Source: Bradyrhizobium sediminis (GTDB taxonomy: Bacteria > Pseudomonadota > Alphaproteobacteria > Rhizobiales > Xanthobacteraceae). From it: 64,000 nucleotides of DNA. Of the stretch, positions 37,543 through 49,422 are shown piece by piece; within the stretch, counting starts at the first letter, position 1; each line of letters starts with the position of its first letter. The stretch spans positions 4,338,001 through 4,402,000 of the forward strand of contig NZ_CP076135.1 in the NCBI RefSeq assembly GCF_018736105.1. Reading direction: 5' to 3'. Position numbers and translations under genes: made by a program. The notes beneath the pieces were generated by a model. That model was not told the origin of the DNA and did no database searches. It worked only from the letters and a program-made list of their open reading frames with translations.

Positions 37543-39372
37543 ATGTTCGAAGCCCATTTCCAGACATTCGAAGACCCTGAAGCCGGCGTGGCGCTGACGG
37601 CGCGGCTGTCGGCGTTTCGCGAGGAGCTGGCGCGGCGCAAGCTGACCGGATTCGTGATTCCCCGCGCCGATCAGCAACAGAATGAGTATGTCGCCCCCTC
37701 GGAGGAGCGGCTGGCCTGGCTGACCGGCTTTACCGGATCCGCCGGCATGGCGGTCGTGCTGACCCGGCAGGCCGCGGTGTTCGTCGACGGCCGCTACACG
37801 CTGCAGGCAGCGAAACAGGTCGATACCAGGGCCTGGCAGGTCGAGCCGCTGGCCGATCCGCCGCCGGAAAGCTGGCTGGCGCAGCATCTTGCCGCCGGCG
37901 ACCGCCTCGGATTTGACCCGTGGCTGCACACTTCGGCGGCAGCCGAACGGCTGGCCGCGGCCTGCGCCCGGGCCGGCGCGGAACTGGTCGCGGTCGACAG
38001 CAACCCGCTCGATTCGGTGTGGACCGAGCGCCCGCCCCCGCCGCTCGGCCCGGTCGCCATTCACGGCCCGCAATTTTCCGGCGAAGCCGAAAGCGAAAAG
38101 CTGAAGCGGATTCGCCTCGAGATCGTGCGTCTCGGCGTCGACGCGCTGGTGCTGTCGGATTCGCACGCGGTGGCCTGGACCTTCAATATCCGCGGCGCTG
38201 ACGTCTCGCACACGCCGCTGCCCCTGTCCTATGCGCTGGTGCCGAAGGACGGCCGGCCCACGGTCTTCATCGATCACCGCAAGCTCTCCAACAGCGCCCG
38301 CGATCATCTCGAACAGTCGGCCGATGTCGAGGAGCCGGATGCGCTGGCGCCGAGGCTCACCGCGCTGGCGCAAGCGCAGGCGTCGATCGCGCTCGACAGC
38401 GCCACCGCCGCCGACGCGCTGAGCCGGCTGATAGCGGCCGCCGGCGGCAAGCCGGTGCGCGGCAGCGATCCCGTCAGCCTGCTCAAGGCCGTCAAGAATT
38501 CGACCGAGATCGAGGGCACGCGAACCGCGCACCGGCGTGACGCGGTGGCGCTGACGCGTTTCCTCGCCTGGATCGACCGCGAAGCGCCGAAGGGCGCGCT
38601 GACCGAGATCGACACCGTCGAGGCGCTGGAGACCTTCCGCCGCGACACCGGCGCGCTCAAGGACGTCTCGTTCCCGACCATCGCCGGCACCGGGCCGAAC
38701 GGCGCCATCGTGCATTACCGCGTCACCCGCATGACCAACCGGCGGATCGCGCCCGGCGACCTCTTGCTGATCGATTCCGGCGCGCAATACGAGGACGGCA
38801 CCACCGACGTCACCCGCACCGTCGCGATCGGCGAGCCGACGGACGAAATGCGCGACCGCTTCACCCGCGTGCTGCGCGGCCATATCGCGATTGCGCGGGC
38901 GGTATTTCCCGACGGCACCACCGGCGCGCAGCTCGACACGCTGGCGCGGCAGTTCCTGTGGCAGGCCGGCATCGACTTCGAGCACGGCACCGGCCATGGC
39001 GTCGGCAGCTATCTTTCCGTACACGAGGGTCCGGCGCGGATCTCGAAACTCGGCGCCACGCCGCTGAAACGCGGCATGATCCTGTCCAACGAGCCCGGCT
39101 ACTACAAGACCGACGGCTTCGGCATCCGGATCGAGAATCTCGAACTGGTGATCGCCGCCGACATTGCCGGCGCCGAGAAGCCGGTTAACGCCTTCGAGAC
39201 GCTGACGCTGGCGCCGATCGACCGGCGATTGATCGACCTCGACATGCTTGATGGTGAGGAGCTGGGCTGGCTCAACGACTATCACGCGAGGGTGCGCCGC
39301 GAGGTGCGGCCACATGTCGACGAGGCCACCAAGGTGTGGCTCGATGCAGCGACCGCGCCGCTGACGCTGTGA
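37543..39372 (+). CDS. aminopeptidase P family protein
   Basis: 609 residues, the long three-domain form of M24B peptidases: two creatinase-like N-terminal domains (about 15-300) and a catalytic pita-bread domain (about 310-540), followed by a C-terminal tail. The five metal ligands are visible at D411, D422, H485, E517 and E531 (IDSGAQY, TTDVTR, GTGHGVG, SNEPGYY, IENLEL). It should remove N-terminal residues before proline. The gene is preceded by 184 bases with no other feature. Confidence 0.9.
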   Translation: MFEAHFQTFEDPEAGVALTARLSAFREELARRKLTGFVIPRADQQQNEYVAPSEERLAWLTGFTGSAGMAVVLTRQAAVFVDGRYTLQAAKQVDTRAWQVEPLADPPPESWLAQHLAAGDRLGFDPWLHTSAAAERLAAACARAGAELVAVDSNPLDSVWTERPPPPLGPVAIHGPQFSGEAESEKLKRIRLEIVRLGVDALVLSDSHAVAWTFNIRGADVSHTPLPLSYALVPKDGRPTVFIDHRKLSNSARDHLEQSADVEEPDALAPRLTALAQAQASIALDSATAADALSRLIAAAGGKPVRGSDPVSLLKAVKNSTEIEGTRTAHRRDAVALTRFLAWIDREAPKGALTEIDTVEALETFRRDTGALKDVSFPTIAGTGPNGAIVHYRVTRMTNRRIAPGDLLLIDSGAQYEDGTTDVTRTVAIGEPTDEMRDRFTRVLRGHIAIARAVFPDGTTGAQLDTLARQFLWQAGIDFEHGTGHGVGSYLSVHEGPARISKLGATPLKRGMILSNEPGYYKTDGFGIRIENLELVIAADIAGAEKPVNAFETLTLAPIDRRLIDLDMLDGEELGWLNDYHARVRREVRPHVDEATKVWLDAATAPLTL

Positions 39373-39374
39373 TC

Positions 39375-39413
39375 GTCATTCGGGGCGCGTCGAAGACGCG
39401 AACCCGGAATGAC
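39375..39413. repeat. palindromic element, family A, single-hairpin form
   Basis: 39 bp between GTCATTCGGGG and CCCGGAATGAC with the hairpin CGCGTC-GAA-GACGCG. It equals the left half of the other family A copies and lies two bases after the stop codon of the aminopeptidase gene. Confidence 0.75.
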
Positions 39414-39522
39414 GAAGTCATCTCCGCCTCGGCGAAAACGGAATAGCCGCATTCCGAAACGTCCGTATTCCCCCTGAGGGATAACGCTACAGTTCGATTG
39501 ACACGATCGGAATTGGACCAGC

Positions 39523-40803
39523 ATGCACGGAGTGATGGGCAAGCCGCCCGGTACGGCGAACGACGGCGGCGTCGCGACGTCCAGGATCACGCTGCTGCTG
39601 CTCGTCGCCATGACCGGCGTCGCGCCGATTTCGCTCTATATGCTGGTGCCGGCCCTGCCGGTGCTGGCCACCACGTTCGGGCGCGACATCTCCATCGCGC
39701 AGATGACGGTGTCGCTCTACATGGTCGGCATCGCCTGCTCGCAGATCATCATGGGGCCGCTGTCGGACAAGTTCGGGCGCCGCCCGGTGCTGCTGGCAGG
39801 CCTCGGCCTGATGGTGGCGGCGAGCGCGGCCTGCATCTTCGCCGAGACTTTGCCGCAACTGATCGCCGCGCGCTTCCTGCAGGCGCTCGGCGGCGCCACC
39901 GGCATGGTGGTGAGCCGCGCCATCATCCGCGACCTCTACAGCCGCGACCGCGTCGGCGCCATGATCAGCCTGGTGGTCGCCGTCATGATGATCGCGCAGA
40001 TGCTGAGCCCGCTCACCGGCGGCCTGCTGGAGATCGCCTTCGGCTGGCGCGCCATCTTCTATCTTATCACCGCCGCCTCGCTCGTCATTACGGTCGCCAT
40101 CGCCGTCGCGCTGCCGGAGACGCGGCGCGACCGCATCGAGGCCGGTGGATTTCGCGGCGATGTCGGCAGCCTGCTCACCAGCCGCGCCTTCATCGGCTAC
40201 ATGCTGTGCCAGGTGCTGGCCTCGCAGATCATCTTCATCTTCGCCGGCGGCGGCCCCTATATCGTGGTCACGCAGATGGGCCGCTCCAGCGCCGAATATG
40301 GCGCGTGGTTCGCGACCACGGGCCTGGCGTTCCTGGTCGGCAACCTGTTCTCCGCGCGGTTCTCGCCGCGCCACCAGCTGGAGAAACTGATCTGGTTCGG
40401 GCTGGCGCTGCAATTGGCCGGCAGCCTGCTCAACCTCGTCTGGGGCGTCACCGGGCTCAATCAGGCGCCGTCATGGCTGTTCGGCACCCAGATGATCGTG
40501 ATGTTCGCCAACGCCTTCGTGATGTCGAACTCGGCGGCCGGCGCCATCAGCATCCGCCCGGAGGCCGCCGGCACCGCATCGGGCGCGATGGGATTCCTGC
40601 AGATGGGGCTCGGCTCGCTGGTCTCGCAATTCGGCGCCTGGCTCGGCGGCCATTTTGCCACGCCGGTGCCGCTCAATATCGCCATCGTCGTGCTGTCGAT
40701 CGCCTGCGCCTCGACGATGGTGTTCCTGATCCCCCGCCGCGACGTGGTGGTCAGCGAGGAGCTGATCGAGAAGGCGGAGGAGGAAGAGTCGGGGATGCTG
40801 TGA
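39523..40803 (+). CDS. Bcr/CflA-type multidrug efflux MFS transporter
   Basis: 426 residues, 12 membrane helices. Motif A appears as GPLSDKFGRRPVLLAGL and the N-terminal half includes PALPVLATTFGRDISIAQMTVSLYMVGIA, both typical of the drug:H+ antiporter Bcr/CflA group (12 helices). RFLQALGGATGMVVSRAIIRDLYSRD is the conserved loop at TM4-5. It should export drugs or other small molecules. It stands alone, followed by a family B repeat. Confidence 0.85.
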   Translation: MHGVMGKPPGTANDGGVATSRITLLLLVAMTGVAPISLYMLVPALPVLATTFGRDISIAQMTVSLYMVGIACSQIIMGPLSDKFGRRPVLLAGLGLMVAASAACIFAETLPQLIAARFLQALGGATGMVVSRAIIRDLYSRDRVGAMISLVVAVMMIAQMLSPLTGGLLEIAFGWRAIFYLITAASLVITVAIAVALPETRRDRIEAGGFRGDVGSLLTSRAFIGYMLCQVLASQIIFIFAGGGPYIVVTQMGRSSAEYGAWFATTGLAFLVGNLFSARFSPRHQLEKLIWFGLALQLAGSLLNLVWGVTGLNQAPSWLFGTQMIVMFANAFVMSNSAAGAISIRPEAAGTASGAMGFLQMGLGSLVSQFGAWLGGHFATPVPLNIAIVVLSIACASTMVFLIPRRDVVVSEELIEKAEEEESGML

Positions 40804-40834
40804 GGAGAGCGTAAACTGGCATAACAAAACCGGT

Positions 40835-40935
40835 GTCATCGCCCGGCTTGACCGGGCGACCCAGTACGCCGCGGCTTCTCGGCCTATCGCTGACGTCTCT
40901 GGAATACTGGGTCACCCGCTTTCGCGGGTGATGAC
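40835..40935. repeat. palindromic element, family B (copy 1)
   Basis: 101 bp that starts GTCATCGCCCGG and ends GCGGGTGATGAC. Three stems: CGCCCGG-CTTGA-CCGGGCG, a middle one with arms CCCAGTA / TACTGGG, and ACCCGC-TTTC-GCGGGT. The second copy is at 58052-58153 and shares CCAGTACGCCGCGG and CTCTGGAATACTGGGTCACC. Confidence 0.75.
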
Positions 40936-40963
40936 GACTGAGTATATGACGAGCAACGAATCC

Positions 40964-43126
<2,163 letters not shown>

Positions 43127-44815
43127 CTACGCCGTCGCCGCGCGCAGCAGCCGCTCGGCGGCGGCGCGGGCCTCGGCGGTGATCTCGGCCCCCGCCAGCA
43201 TGCGGGCGATTTCCTCGCGGCGGTGATCGGCGGCGAGCGCGTTGACGCGGGTGGCGACGCGCTTGCCCTTGTCGAGCGCGTCCTTGGAAATCAGAAGATG
43301 CTGGTTGGCCCTTGCGGCGACCTGCGGCGCATGGGTCACCGCCATCACCTGCACCTTGGAGGCCAAGCGCGCCAGCCGCGCGCCGATCGCATCCGCCACC
43401 GCGCCGCCGACGCCGGTGTCGATTTCGTCGAACACCAGAGTGGGCGCCGAACCCTTGTCCGACAGCACCACCTTGAGCGCCAGCAGGAACCGCGACAGCT
43501 CGCCGCCGGAGGCGACCTTCATCAGCGGTCCCGGCTTGGTGCCGGGATTGGTCTGGACCCAGAACTCGACGCGATCGAAGCCCTGCGGGCCCGGCGACTT
43601 CGGATCCGAATCGATCTGGGTCATGAACCTGGCGCGTTCCAGCTTCAGCGGCGCGAGCTCGGCATTGACTGATTTGTTGAGCTTCTCGGCCGACTTGGTT
43701 CGCGCCGCGGAGAGCTTGGCAGCTGCCGCGCCGTAGCGCTTGTCGGCCTCGTCGGCCGCCGCCTCCAGCTTCTTCAATTGATCGGCGCCGGCGTCGATCA
43801 GCGCCACGTCTGCGGCGTATTTCGCGGCCAGCGCCGCCAGGCCGTCGACCGGCGTCGAGTATTTGCGCGATGCGGCGCGCAGGGCGAACAGCCGTTCCTC
43901 GATGCGCTCGAGTTCGGCAGGATCGAAATCGGCCGCGACCAGCGCCGCCGTCAGATGCTGGTCGGCTTCTTCCAGCGCATTGATGGCGGCATCGATCGCC
44001 TTCACCGCGGGCTCGACCAAGGCCGGCGCGTTGCCGGCCCGCCGTTCCAGCCGGCGCACCGCCGCCGACAATGCCGCGACCGGCGAATGATGGCCGCTGA
44101 CGGCGTCCTGGGCCTCGCGCAGGTCGGAGGCGATCTTCTCGCCCTGCATCATGGTGGTGCGGCGTTCGGCAAGCGCGGTCTCTTCGCCGTCCTTCGGCTT
44201 CAGCTTCTTCAGTTCATCGGAGGCATGGCGCAGATAGTCCGCCTCGCGGGCGGCGCGCTCCATGCCGGCGCGATGCTCGTCGAGCGCGGCACAGGCGGCG
44301 CGCCTGGCATCCCACAGCGCCTCCAGCGCCGCGACGTCCTTCTCCAGTCCGGCGAAGGCGTCGAGCAGCCGCCGGTGGGTCGAGGCGTCGACCAGCGCGC
44401 GCTCGTCATGCTGGCCGTGGATCTCGACCAGTGCGGAGCCGACCGCCTTCAGGGTCTGCACGCTGATCGCCTGATCGTTGATGAAGGCACGGGTGCGGCC
44501 GTCGGCGAGCTGCACCCGGCGCAGGATCATCTCGCAGGAATTTTCAGAAACCGTATCCTCGAGCCCGTTGTCGCGGAGGATGGCCGCGGCCGGATGGCCC
44601 TTCGGCACGTCGAACACCGCGGTGACCTGGCCCTGTTCGGCGCCATGACGGACCAAGCCGGCATCGCCGCGGCCGCCGAGCGCCAGCGCGAAGGCATCGA
44701 GCAGGATGGATTTGCCCGCGCCGGTTTCGCCGGTCAGCACCGCGAGGCCACGGGAAAACTCGATATCGAGCCGTTCGATCAGGACGATGTCACGGATCGA
44801 CAGACGCGCCAGCAT
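43127..44815 (-). CDS. recN: DNA repair protein RecN
   Basis: 562 residues. Walker A GETGAGKS (29-36), a long coiled coil (about 150-360), the ABC signature [10 protein letters not shown] and Walker [14 protein letters not shown]. RecN is an SMC-like ATPase in double-strand break repair. It lies 26 bases downstream of bamD on the same strand, and 15 bases before ligA, so these two repair genes share transcription with bamD. Confidence 0.95.
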   Translation of the reverse strand: MLARLSIRDIVLIERLDIEFSRGLAVLTGETGAGKSILLDAFALALGGRGDAGLVRHGAEQGQVTAVFDVPKGHPAAAILRDNGLEDTVSENSCEMILRRVQLADGRTRAFINDQAISVQTLKAVGSALVEIHGQHDERALVDASTHRRLLDAFAGLEKDVAALEALWDARRAACAALDEHRAGMERAAREADYLRHASDELKKLKPKDGEETALAERRTTMMQGEKIASDLREAQDAVSGHHSPVAALSAAVRRLERRAGNAPALVEPAVKAIDAAINALEEADQHLTAALVAADFDPAELERIEERLFALRAASRKYSTPVDGLAALAAKYAADVALIDAGADQLKKLEAAADEADKRYGAAAAKLSAARTKSAEKLNKSVNAELAPLKLERARFMTQIDSDPKSPGPQGFDRVEFWVQTNPGTKPGPLMKVASGGELSRFLLALKVVLSDKGSAPTLVFDEIDTGVGGAVADAIGARLARLASKVQVMAVTHAPQVAARANQHLLISKDALDKGKRVATRVNALAADHRREEIARMLAGAEITAEARAAAERLLRAATA

Positions 44816-44841
44816 GCCAGGTAATTTCCTAAACCAAATTC

Positions 44842-45750
44842 CTAGCCGAGACCCAGTTTCTTGAAGGCCCTGGAAATATAGGAACCCTTGTTCTCGCTCG
44901 GCTCGAGACCGCCGGACTTTACAAGATTATAGGCGTCCTTGTACCAGCGGCTGTCAGGAAAGTTGTGGCCAAGCACGGCGGCGGCGGTTTGCGCCTCGCC
45001 GACGATACCTATCGCCATATAGGCCTCGGTCAGGCGCGCCAGCGCTTCCTCGACATGCCGCGTGGTCTGGTACTGGGTCACGACCGTCTTGAAGCGGTTG
45101 ATGGCGGCGGTGTAGTCGCGCTTTTGCATGTAATAGCGGCCGACATTCATTTCCTTGCCGGCGAGCTGATCGCGGGCGCCTTCGAGCTTGGCCTTGGCGC
45201 TGTTGGCGTATTCCGACGTCGGATATTTGCGGATCACTTCCTCGAGCGCGGCAATCGCCTTCTCGGTCCGGGTCTGGTCGCGGGAAATGTCCGGAATCTG
45301 GTCGTAATGCGAGGCCGCGATCAGATATTGCGCGTAGGCGGCATCGGAGCTGCCGGGATGCAGGGTGACGTAGCGGGTCGCGGCGCCGATACAGTTGTCG
45401 TAGTCGCCGGCGCTGTAGAAAGAGTAGGCCGACATCAGCAGCGATTTGCGCGCCCAGTCGGAATAAGGATGCTGGCGGTCGACTTCCTCGAACTTCTTCG
45501 ACGCCGCCTTCGGATCCTTGCGCTGGTTCATCAGGTACAAGCCCTCATTGTAGAGCTTGTCCGCCGGTTCTTCGACGAAGGTGTCGTCCTTGGCGAGGAA
45601 CTTGTCCCACATCGCGCCGGTGCCGCATCCGCTCAGGGGGATCGCCAAGGCCACCAGGCCCGCGGCCATCAGCAGCTGCCGCCCGCGGCGCCTGAGGACC
45701 GAACGAGCCGAAAGCCTGCGTAGTTCGAGCGTCATACGCTGTGCCGACAT
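44842..45750 (-). CDS. bamD: outer membrane protein assembly factor BamD
   Basis: 302 residues from the ATG at 45750 (an ATG 39 bases upstream is less likely). The lipobox LSGCG places the acylated cysteine at about 42, after an Arg-rich start. TPR repeats with NEGLYLMNQRKDPKAASKKFEEV and HPGSSDAAYAQYLIA fill the rest. BamD is the essential lipoprotein of the BAM complex. In alphaproteobacteria it is commonly next to recN and the dcw cluster, as here. An intergenic repeat (46013-46188) lies before it. Confidence 0.9.
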   Translation of the reverse strand: MSAQRMTLELRRLSARSVLRRRGRQLLMAAGLVALAIPLSGCGTGAMWDKFLAKDDTFVEEPADKLYNEGLYLMNQRKDPKAASKKFEEVDRQHPYSDWARKSLLMSAYSFYSAGDYDNCIGAATRYVTLHPGSSDAAYAQYLIAASHYDQIPDISRDQTRTEKAIAALEEVIRKYPTSEYANSAKAKLEGARDQLAGKEMNVGRYYMQKRDYTAAINRFKTVVTQYQTTRHVEEALARLTEAYMAIGIVGEAQTAAAVLGHNFPDSRWYKDAYNLVKSGGLEPSENKGSYISRAFKKLGLG

Positions 45751-46012
45751 AGAATTAAGACCTGACGCCTGTGATGCGGTGCCCGCCACGCCTGGGCGTG
45801 GTCATGGACGCAATGATCGCCGTGCCCGTAGCGCCTTGTCGCGCAACCGCGGGCCTATTTAGCTGAAAAACATCCGTTAACCAACCGAATACGCAGGCAT
45901 TTCGCCCGGATTAAGGCGGCCGGGCCGGATTGCGGCCGATCATGGTTACTGCGGAAAATCCGGGCATTGGCCAGGCGTATCCGCCGGAACTTACTTACGT
46001 GAGTCGCTTGCT

Positions 46013-46188
46013 GCCCATGCTTCGAGACGCTCGCGTCGCTCGCTCCTCCCGAGTGAGCGCGAAGCGCTCATCCGGGCATGAGGTTGTTGTGCTTCAACAG
46101 GTTAAACCTCATCCTGAGGAGGTCACCAACGGGTCGCGCGAACGCGCGCGCCCGATGACAGGCTCCGTGACCGCCTCGAAGGATGGGC
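46013..46188. repeat. palindromic intergenic repeat, family C (expanded copy)
   Basis: Opposite orientation to the other copies: GCCCATGCTTCGAGACGC starts it and CCTCGAAGGATGGGC ends it. Two extra inserts are present: a hairpin with arms GAGCGC / GCGCTC, and a GC-rich stretch of CGCGCG runs near 46135-46155. The gap 45751-46215 between bamD and lpxC holds this element and no gene. Confidence 0.7.
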
Positions 46189-46215
46189 TGCAATGTGGCT
46201 GTCTGATTTCAGGTG

Positions 46216-47175
46216 TCAGGAAACGTCGGGGCCGTAGGCCGGGGCGACCATGCCGCCCACCATTCCGCTGCCGACTTCCGCATAGGCCCGCGTGCGGCGA
46301 GCGGTTTCGGCCTCGATCACCCGCCAGGCGCTGCGATCGGCCATCAGGGCGGTCAGCACCGCGTGATTGAGCTTGTGGCCGCCGCGCACCGAACGAAAGG
46401 CGCCGAGCAGCGGCAGCCCTGCCAGCGCGAGATCGCCGACCGCGTCGAGAACCTTGTGGCGCGCGCATTCGTCGCTGTAACGCAGCCCCTCGGCGTTGAG
46501 CAGGCGCTCATCGTCGAATACCACCGAATTCTCGAAGGACGCGCCGAGTGCAAACCCGGCGCTCCACAGCTTCGCCACGTCGCTCATGCAGCCGAAGGTA
46601 CGGGCGCGACAAATCTCGCGGCGGAACCGTTCGGGGCTGAGATCGAGCATGTAGCTCTGACGGCCGATCACCGGATTGGCGAAGTCGATCTCGACCTCGG
46701 CGCGGAACCCGGCCGCTTGGGGGCGCAATTCACCGAACGATTTGCCCATCGTTACCTGCACCGGCTTCAAGACCTGGATGAAGCGGCGGGAAGCGGATTG
46801 GGTGAAGATACCGGCCTGATCGATCGCGGCGACGAAAGCTGCGGCGCTGCCGTCCATGATTGGAACTTCGGGACCATCGACTTCGATCACGGCGTTATCG
46901 ACGCCCATGCCCCGCAGCGCAGCAAGCACGTGCTCGGCGGTCGAGACCAGCGGGCCGTCACGATCGCCCAGCGTGGTGGCGAATTCGGTGGCGATCACGG
47001 ATTCGGCTGACGCCCGAACTTCGCGGTCGCAGCCATCCAGTCCGGTGCGGACAAAAATAAAACCTGCATCGATGGGTGCAGGTCCGAGGGTCAGGTTGAC
47101 GGGTAAACCGGAATGAACGCCGACGCCCGTCACGGTGGCTTGCGACCGAAGCGTTGTCTGCCGGCTGAATTTCAT
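46216..47175 (-). CDS. lpxC: UDP-3-O-acyl-N-acetylglucosamine deacetylase
   Basis: 319 residues with the zinc ligands H82 (TAEHVLAAL), H240 and D244 (HKVLDAVGDLAL), and DGSAA at 108-112. LpxC catalyses the committed step of lipid A synthesis. Three GANTC sites lie just upstream (47206-47234). It follows ftsZ in the transcription order with a 348-base gap that includes a hairpin terminator for ftsZ, so it likely has its own promoter. Confidence 0.95.
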   Translation of the reverse strand: MKFSRQTTLRSQATVTGVGVHSGLPVNLTLGPAPIDAGFIFVRTGLDGCDREVRASAESVIATEFATTLGDRDGPLVSTAEHVLAALRGMGVDNAVIEVDGPEVPIMDGSAAAFVAAIDQAGIFTQSASRRFIQVLKPVQVTMGKSFGELRPQAAGFRAEVEIDFANPVIGRQSYMLDLSPERFRREICRARTFGCMSDVAKLWSAGFALGASFENSVVFDDERLLNAEGLRYSDECARHKVLDAVGDLALAGLPLLGAFRSVRGGHKLNHAVLTALMADRSAWRVIEAETARRTRAYAEVGSGMVGGMVAPAYGPDVS

Positions 47176-47205
47176 TCTTAACTGCCCACTACCGACTTAC
47201 TTAAA

Positions 47206-47234
47206 GACTCTGACTCGATTGAACGCGCCGATTC
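47206..47234. promoter_or_regulatory. cluster of three GANTC sites upstream of lpxC
   Basis: GACTC (47206-47210), GACTC (47212-47216) and GATTC (47230-47234) fall within 29 bases, 31-59 bases before the lpxC start. GANTC is methylated by CcrM in alphaproteobacteria, and the density is far above chance in GC-rich DNA. Confidence 0.4.
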
Positions 47235-47467
47235 GTCTTTAGGTGTCCCCAAGTCACGGCAGACAATAATCACCGCCTGAAAGAGCGCCAACTCACGCTT
47301 TTTTACCGATTGTTACCCCATCTCTGCCGTATTCATGCCAAAGCTTAACCAAATTGCGGCACGGCCGGTGACGATTTCCGCCCCATTACCTCACCACGGA
47401 ATACATAATTAATCATTGAATATCAGTTGCTTGGCGGATGCGCTTTTGACCTTCCCGGCGCAAAAGC

Positions 47468-47500
47468 AAAGGTCCCGGCCTGGGAGGCCGGGACCTTTTT
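47468..47500 (-). terminator. rho-independent terminator after ftsZ
   Basis: Perfect 14-base stem: AAAGGTCCCGGCCT and its inverse AGGCCGGGACCTTT (47468-47481 and 47485-47498), 3-base loop. A T-tract lies on the plus-strand side and a T-rich tail follows on the minus strand, about 24 bases after the ftsZ stop. The rest of the 47176-47523 gap, apart from the GANTC cluster, shows no gene; a further weak hairpin (GCGCTTTTG / CAAAAGC) lies next to it. Confidence 0.7.
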
Positions 47501-47523
47501 CGTCGTCAGAATTGTAACAAACT

Positions 47524-49332
47524 TCAGTTCGACTGGCGGCGCAGGAAGGCCGGGATATCCAAATGATCGTCGCCCTGTGGCGCTGCCGCAACAGGCGCCG
47601 GGCGGCCGTGGACGTCCAATCCCTGGGGCGCCGGGCGGCGAGCGTATTCCGATACCGGTTCGTGGGCCGCGATCTGCTGCGCCACCGAGCGCTGGGGCTT
47701 GCGGTCCGGCAGCGGCGGCATCGGTGCCATGGACGGACCGGAGGCGCGGGCCGCGATCGGCGGCTCGGTCTCTTCGTCGCGGCGGCCGAGGCCGACATTG
47801 GCCAGGCGCTGCAGCAGCGACATCCGGGTCTTTTGCGGATGCTCCTCCTCGACTTCGCCGCGGGCCTGCCGGATCTCGTTTTGCGCGGGCATCGGCAGGT
47901 CTTCGAATTTCGGCATCCTGGGGGCGCGAACCGGCGGACGCTCGGCTGCCTGCGGGATGAAGGTTTCGGGCGTCGCCGGTTCAGGGGTCTCGACGCGCGC
48001 GACCTCGTGATCCGGGAACAAGGTCGGCTTCTGCGCGATCGGGCGAACCGTGACATCGCCGTAGTTCGCCGGCTGCAGCGGCGCGGCAACCGGCTGCGGC
48101 ACTTCCGGGGCGACCGCCGCGGCGATGGCGGCGAGCGCCGCGCGTTCGACGCTGCTGGAGGCGCGCTGTTGCGGCGCGGCGGGAGCCGCCGGCGCCGGAC
48201 TGGCGGATTCGAGCTTCTGGGCGCGCTCGGCCAGGCGCGCATTGTCGGCGCGCAGCCGCGCCGTCAGGTCGGCGAGGCGGGTGTCCGGGGTGGTGGCGGC
48301 CGGGGCGGACGGCGCCGCCGCATTGGTGGAGGTCGCGGCAGGCGCCGTGGCGTTGCGCGCGATCATCGCCTGCTCGATGCCGGTGGCGACCACGGAGACG
48401 CGGATGATGCCGTCGAGGCTCTCGTCGAAGGTGGCGCCGACGATGATGTTGGCGTCCTGATCGACTTCCTCGCGAATCCGGGTTGCGGCTTCGTCGACCT
48501 CGAACAGGGTCAGGTCCTTGCCGCCGGTGATCGAGATCAAGAGCCCGCGGGCGCCCTTCATCGAGGAGTCGTCGATCAAGGGATTGGCGATCGCGGCCTC
48601 GGCCGCGGTCAGGGCGCGCTTGTCGCCGGAGGCTTCGCCGGTGCCCATCATCGCCTTGCCCATTTCCCTCATCACCGCCCTCACGTCGGCGAAGTCGAGG
48701 TTGATCAGGCCTTCCTTGACCATCAGGTCGGTGATGCAGGCGACGCCCGAATAGAGCACCTGGTCGGCCATCGCGAAGGCGTCGGCGAAGGTGGTCTTTT
48801 CGTTGGCGACCCGGAACAGGTTCTGGTTCGGGATGATCAGGAGCGTATCGACCACCTTGTGGAGTTCGGCGATGCCGGACTCCGCGGTGCGCATGCGGCG
48901 CTGGCCTTCGAAGTGGAACGGCTTGGTCACCACGCCGACGGTGAGGATGCCCATCTCGCGCGCGGTCTTGGCGATGACGGGGGCGGCTCCGGTGCCAGTG
49001 CCGCCGCCCATGCCGGCGGTGACGAACACCATGTTGGCGCCCGAGAGATGGTCGCGGATTTCGTCGAGCACTTCCTGGGCCGCGGCCGCGCCGACGTCCG
49101 GCTGCGAACCGGCCCCCAGGCCCTGGGTGACCTGGGTGCCCATCTGGATGATGCGCTGCGCCTTCGACATGGTCAGCGCCTGCGCGTCGGTGTTGGCGAC
49201 GACGAAATCGACACCCTGAAGCCCGGCGGTGATCATGTTGTTGACGGCATTGCCGCCAGCTCCGCCGACGCCGAAGACGGTGATCCGCGGTTTCAGCTCG
49301 CTGATGTCAGGGGGGGTAAGATTGAGTGCCAT
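47524..49332 (-). CDS. ftsZ: cell division protein FtsZ
   Basis: 602 residues. The tubulin-like GTPase core (about 10-320) carries the signature GGGTGTG (109-115) and NTDAQAL. After it, a very long, Ala/Pro-rich C-terminal linker (about 320-585) leads to the conserved membrane-anchor peptide [13 protein letters not shown] at the end. Typical FtsZ is 350-400 residues; Bradyrhizobium relatives also have long linkers. FtsZ polymerises into the division ring and recruits the divisome. It follows ftsA by 90 bases. Confidence 0.95.
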   Translation of the reverse strand: MALNLTPPDISELKPRITVFGVGGAGGNAVNNMITAGLQGVDFVVANTDAQALTMSKAQRIIQMGTQVTQGLGAGSQPDVGAAAAQEVLDEIRDHLSGANMVFVTAGMGGGTGTGAAPVIAKTAREMGILTVGVVTKPFHFEGQRRMRTAESGIAELHKVVDTLLIIPNQNLFRVANEKTTFADAFAMADQVLYSGVACITDLMVKEGLINLDFADVRAVMREMGKAMMGTGEASGDKRALTAAEAAIANPLIDDSSMKGARGLLISITGGKDLTLFEVDEAATRIREEVDQDANIIVGATFDESLDGIIRVSVVATGIEQAMIARNATAPAATSTNAAAPSAPAATTPDTRLADLTARLRADNARLAERAQKLESASPAPAAPAAPQQRASSSVERAALAAIAAAVAPEVPQPVAAPLQPANYGDVTVRPIAQKPTLFPDHEVARVETPEPATPETFIPQAAERPPVRAPRMPKFEDLPMPAQNEIRQARGEVEEEHPQKTRMSLLQRLANVGLGRRDEETEPPIAARASGPSMAPMPPLPDRKPQRSVAQQIAAHEPVSEYARRPAPQGLDVHGRPAPVAAAPQGDDHLDIPAFLRRQSN

Positions 49333-49422
49333 GGTTGCCTCTCGATTACGACGCGCGCGTTGGTTCGCCCCGGCCGGCGGCCGCGGGAGTTGGTGAAAGC
49401 CGTGGGTTGCGGAAAAAATTCA

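Noticed and set aside
37339..39315. 658-codon open frame opposite aminopeptidase P
   Set aside because: The aminopeptidase has all five metal ligands; the antisense frame has no motif.
47409..48242. 277-codon minus-strand frame at the end of ftsZ
   Set aside because: It is out of frame with FtsZ, Arg-rich, and covers the terminator hairpin.
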